This document shows positions 60,050 through 64,000 of a DNA stretch of 64,000 nt, in pieces. The notes under the pieces were generated by a model, which was not told the DNA's origin, searched no databases, and saw only the letters and a list, made by a program, of their open reading frames with translations. The first letter of the stretch is position 1; each line of letters starts with the position of its first letter. Origin of the DNA: Kryptolebias marmoratus (Eukaryota > Chordata > Actinopteri > Cyprinodontiformes > Rivulidae); contig NC_051448.1 in the NCBI RefSeq assembly GCF_001649575.2, positions 15,113,395 to 15,177,394 on the forward strand, given 5' to 3'. The position numbers were made by a program, and so were the translations under genes.

Positions 60050-60200
60050 ACTATCTAACTAGGTTTGAACTCACCTCTAGTTATTTTCTCCCATTCATCT
60101 GCACAAGCATTAATGAGGTTGAGTAAGGTTCCAGTTGATGAAAAGATTATTTTCCAATTTATCCCTTAGATGCCGGGTGGGTTTAAGGTCAAGGTTCTGT
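60050..60200 (-). pseudogene. Tc1-like transposase C-terminal fragment, degenerate
   Basis: On the minus strand the sequence reads QNLDLKPTRHLRDKLENNL, then after a frame change NLINACADEWEKI. These parallel the DLNPIEHLWD...L-x-ALVEEW-x-x-I end of Tc1-family transposases. It lies upstream, on the minus strand, of the KHGGG block at 59.6 kb although it should follow it, so the two pieces come from a rearranged copy or two copies. Confidence 0.5.
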
Positions 60201-62529
60201 GAGCACTGCTTAATTTCTTTCAACTCATTTACTTAAAAACATGTGCAACTTTAGTCCTGCATTGTAATCATGTCTTGGTAAGATGCTCAACACACACACT
60301 AAAAATCTTGCTTTTATATGAGTTTGCCCTTATAATAAACATCATAAGAAGACAGCATCAAACACTGGGAAGAGCCTACTTTCTGACACGGAAACAAACT
60401 GATGCGCTGTCTCACTTATTGTAGAAATGTTGGCGTAGATCTGGTTCAATGCTGTGGAGTAAAGCCTAGATATTGCGTTTCATATGCTATGAAAAATTTA
60501 GAACCTGTGTTATATCACTATCCATCCCACAGAGACACACATTTCAAAGCATATTCTCCTGGTTTTGTTTTATAACATCCATGCAAGTCTCTTTCTGCTA
60601 CTTTCCTACTGCCTCGTCCTTCAGTGATGCAAAATACAAGTGTGTGTTCTGTACAGCTACACAATGCACAACCATAGTAAAAAACAAAAAAAAAAAACCC
60701 ACAATAGGTCTTGATGCGGCATAACAAACTACTACTAACTAAGTCTCTTTTCTATTTCACTTTCCTTTTTTTCCAAACGTACAGTGGATGACTCCTAACA
60801 GATGCTGCTAACTCAGAGAAGATCTCTATTGCAGCCAAGACAACATGGCGTACGATAGATCTGATATCAGATATATCATCTGGTACAAAGAAAGAAACAT
60901 GAGCTGAAGGATCATCTGGAGTCTCTCTTAGGCTATCGATCCCATCACACTACTACCGATACTGCAAGTCTAAAAAGTAAAAGAAATAAATAAAATGAAG
61001 CAACTGGACTTCTATTGATGTGGTGAGTTTCGAACTTTAAACTGCATAACTTTGGAATCGAAATTAGCTATCAATTTTTGGCTTGATCCTATACCCCTAC
61101 ATCAATGATGTAAAAATTGGATGAAATGTGACATCACCATTCAGACTGAGGTTGCTTGAAAAACACCGGATATGTATCCCATTTAGTACCACATATGAAA
61201 GTGATCCCTGGGTTGGATTAAAAAAAAAAAAGGATTTGTCAAGTTCAGACTGTCAAAAATCAGATGTGGTCAAAAAAAAAAAAATCGATTTGGGCCACTT
61301 TTGCCTGCCATGTGAATATAGCCTTATCCATCTTCTAAGAACCTCCATCTTGCTCCTCGTGCTCCCCTCTTTCTACACTTTTTCGTTCTACTCCTGTGAT
61401 CGTCACAGTGATGACAGAGTGATAAAAGGGGAGGTGTGGACTCTAGAGGGATAACAATGTGTGCAAATGTTTCCCAACAAACCCACTCCAATTTACTAAT
61501 CCTCTCAATGCTGGTCTTAGATCAGCCTACTTGGTAAACCTAGTGGCCCAGATTCACTAAGATTGTGCTGCAGGTGTTATCTCCTCCATCTTTACTTTTT
61601 CATTAGCTCCCTTAACCTGCTCTGTCTTAGCACCGTATTCACAGAGCAAACAGCGCTAATTATATGCTGGCGTTAACACGGCCATCAACTTCAGCAGGTG
61701 TTGGGCAATTTCTGCTTCTTTACTGCCAAGTTACTGCCGAAGCAAACTAACCTTTACACAAGCTAGAATGCAAACTCCTACAAAAAAACCTCTTCTTTGT
61801 ATTAAAATAATCTATCCAGGTAAAAGTACAATTTTTATGAAGAAATAGTATTGTAAGGGTAAAAAAATACACCCGTAAAAGTAAAATATAATTTATTATA
61901 ACACCGCAAATTTCTTAAGAGCAGTACGTTTTCTATTGACAGAAAGCAACAAAGATGAGTCGACCTTTGGCACCGGAGAATTTTCAAGGCTCTGAGCAAA
62001 GATAACGCCAGCCTTTGTTAAGAAAAATAGGCTCTTTTTAAAATCCTTTAAGACAGTGAAAGAACTCAGGGACCTCCTATATATTTATTACATGATTAAA
62101 TTGAATGAGCATTCATGAAGAAAACAAAATGAAATAATTCTTAAATTAGAAAATTAGGTTTTACATAAAAAATGAGGCTCTCTGTAAAATCATCAGTTCA
62201 CTGCTTAGCAAAAACAAGTCTGTTAAAAGAATCCAAACTTACAGTCCAAAACTATAGCTGTAAAGTTTAATAATCAAACATCTTAAACTTACGCAAATCT
62301 TAAATAAACTCCACTTAGGCTCCACGAGGATGACTGTAGTAATTGACTTGTTTCAGTCCCCATATGTCATTGCCTCTTTAATATGAATTCCAGTGACAGG
62401 AGCATAAGAAGCACACATTCTAATAAAATATTTGCTGATATCAGTAGTTTAAGGTAGCTCAGGTAAATCACAAAACAGCAATATTTTCCAGTTTCAAAAA
62501 CTCAAAATTGAGAACATGTAACTCTGAGC
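60201..62529. other. intergenic, no gene seen
   Basis: Contains A-rich runs (60680-60700, 61218-61231, 61270-61285), the recurrence of CAACTGGACTTCTATT at 61001-61016, and AT-rich sequence to 62.5 kb. No coding frame. Confidence 0.55.
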
Positions 62530-63096
62530 TGTCAGGATTTGGCTTTTCGTTGAGTTTCCTTTAGTTTTTGGGGTTACTGGTTTTTTGTGTTTCCATTTTC
62601 TTTTTGGTTCATGTGTTCAGTTTGGGTTTATTGTTCCTCTTCTGTTTTTGGTTGTTCCTGTGTTTGGTTTTGTTGGTCGGGTTCTTTGTTCATATTCACT
62701 TGTCCTCAGCCAATCACCTGTTTTCCTGTCACACCCATCTACACCTGCACCAAGTTAGTAATCACTCACCTGTGCCCACTTCTCCTAATTACCTTCTGTC
62801 TTTAAAACCTGGTCTTCTCCTCCACTTACCTGCTGGTTCATTGTGTCACTCCCATGTGCTGTCTGGTTTTCCTCGTATTTCGCCATCTTGTGTTCTAGCA
62901 ATCCTGCTTTGTAAATTTTGTTATTTAGTTTTAGTTGCTGCCTCATCAGCCTTTGTTTTCCTTTTTTGGTAATAAATTAGTTTTTTTTTTAATAAATGAG
63001 TCTGCATTCTGGGTACCTGTTCTTCAAACCCGATGGTAAAAAATCAACAACCCCAAAAACTAAAGGAAACTCAAAGGAAAAGCCCAAATCCTGACA
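62530..63096 (+). mobile_element. LTR-like element with long terminal inverted repeats
   Basis: It starts TGTCAGGATTTGG and ends CCAAATCCTGACA. The first about 50 bases and the last about 50 are inverted copies with only two single-base indels over the first 48, sharing TTGAGTTTCCTTTAGTTTTT. The flanks TGAGC and TGAAC could be a 5-bp duplication with one change. The interior shares CACTCACCTGTGCCCACTTC, GCTGCCTCATCAGCC-type text and GAGTCTGC(A/G)TTCTGGGT with the solo LTR at 42.8 kb. It is related to that LTR family, with added inverted ends. The 134-codon frame in its interior (62568-62972) has hydrophobic composition from T-richness and no domain. Confidence 0.7.
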
Positions 63097-64000
63097 TGAA
63101 CAGACTTTGGAAAAACTTTGCAAAGTCATGACAAAGCTGTGAAGGAAAAAAACTTAATATCACACCAGTGGGAGTCCTAATGTAATCTCAGCTTAATTGT
63201 TCCCAACCTAATCTTCATCTTCATCTTGATTTCAACCCCTCAACTCATCTGCGTGCATCTGTGGACATACGCGGAGACAGAAAGACATCCAGTAATTCCA
63301 GAACAGTTGTCGCAGGGGCCACGTTTTACCAATATGAGTCTCTGACACATACCCTGACATAGTCACATCCCAGAATCAGTTTCTCGTTTTGCATAAACCA
63401 ATAATGTAATGGAGAGAAAGCAATTCCCTGATGAACACTGCTATGAATAATTCACATTAATACAGATGAAAAACATCCCAAGCTTTTAAATTTCCTCTAA
63501 TCCAAGTCCATAAAGAAATGTAATGGCAGTCAATAAACATAATGTTGCAAATTTATTGTACAAACAAGATGAATCACTTGCATTTACATTGCTTGAATTT
63601 AATTGGACTTGAGTCTGAGCTAGTTTAATTTTTGTTTTGATGGATTATGCTTGCTTAGGACTGTCGCCACACAGCAAGGTCTTCAATTCTTTCCCTCCTT
63701 TACAGAAACTTTTATGTAGATTTGTACATGTTTGCCCCACACCCGCATAGGTTTTCACCAGATATCTCGGTTTCTTTCCCCACACGTGTTTTTTTCTGGA
63801 TGCCATGTTTTTTAAAAAAAAAATTTTTTTAATCTCCACACCTGCTTTTCTTTGGATGCTCCGGTTTTCATTCCCGACACCTACATAAGTTTTTCTCCAA
63901 GCACTCCGTCTTTCTCCCTCACTCCAATAACATGCATATTAGGTTTACTGGTGGTTTGAAACTGACAATAGGCGAGCATGTTAGCTTGGATATATTTCTT
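63097..64000. other. intergenic, no gene seen
   Basis: AT-rich end of the window with an A/T run at about 63813-63830. No feature was recognised. Confidence 0.6.

Noticed and set aside
62568..62972. 134-codon hydrophobic open frame resembling a membrane protein
   Set aside because: It lies within the T-rich interior of an LTR-like element; hydrophobicity follows from T-rich codons.

Overview
This window is nuclear DNA from a vertebrate, almost certainly a ray-finned (teleost) fish. The evidence is large AT-rich introns with GT-AG splice sites, one recognisable vertebrate neural gene split over many kilobases, and several repeat families I know from teleost genomes. I cannot name the species.

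The only real protein-coding gene is the 3' end of an mdga2-like gene on the + strand. MDGA2 is a GPI-anchored Ig/FNIII/MAM protein of the synaptic surface. A 21-nt microexon (7912-7932) and five further coding exons (12154-12309, 17223-17384, 24216-24346, 24809-24905, 26157-26245) join in one open frame. They encode a short linker, the complete MAM domain with its four cysteines, and the C-terminal GPI-attachment signal, ending at TGA 26243-26245. The exons for the Ig and FNIII domains lie upstream of the window. A splice-donor-like sequence at base 6 may mark the end of the preceding exon.

The introns hold transposon debris and islands that look like conserved non-coding DNA. The debris includes short elements with TTAA at their ends (about 2.0, 5.1 and 16.3 kb), an 8.1-8.8 kb element with terminal inverted repeats (TIRs), and a SINE-like copy at 12.5 kb. 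It also includes broken transposon coding fragments at 14.2-15.0 kb (a THAP zinc-finger domain and a second, oppositely oriented fragment) and a 45-bp-arm hairpin at 23.7 kb. The last intron carries a near-consensus RFX X-box (25085-25098).

From the stop codon to 64 kb I find no further protein-coding gene. The proximal 1.5-2.7 kb is probably 3' UTR with alternative poly(A) signals. Beyond it is a gene desert full of repeats. An unclassified family, called B here (start GAAGGAATGCATATCGCCC, internal GTGGTTCATGAGATATTTTG), recurs about eleven times between 36 and 54.7 kb. There is also a solo LTR with a perfect 5-bp target duplication (42.8 kb), a related LTR-like element with about 50-bp TIRs (62.5 kb), and a 5'-truncated RTE-type LINE with a perfect 15-bp target duplication inside a B copy (50.8-51.4 kb). 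Fragments of Tc1-like transposase lie near 59.6 and 60.1 kb. Between the repeats are islands of higher complexity (37.9-38.4, 41.4-42.2, 49.8-50.1 and 57.6-58.1 kb) that could be regulatory elements.

I found no wholly new coding system. The most useful points are the in-frame mdga2 microexon, the insertion order readable from nested repeats, the hybrid LTR/TIR element, and the THAP-type transposon remnant.
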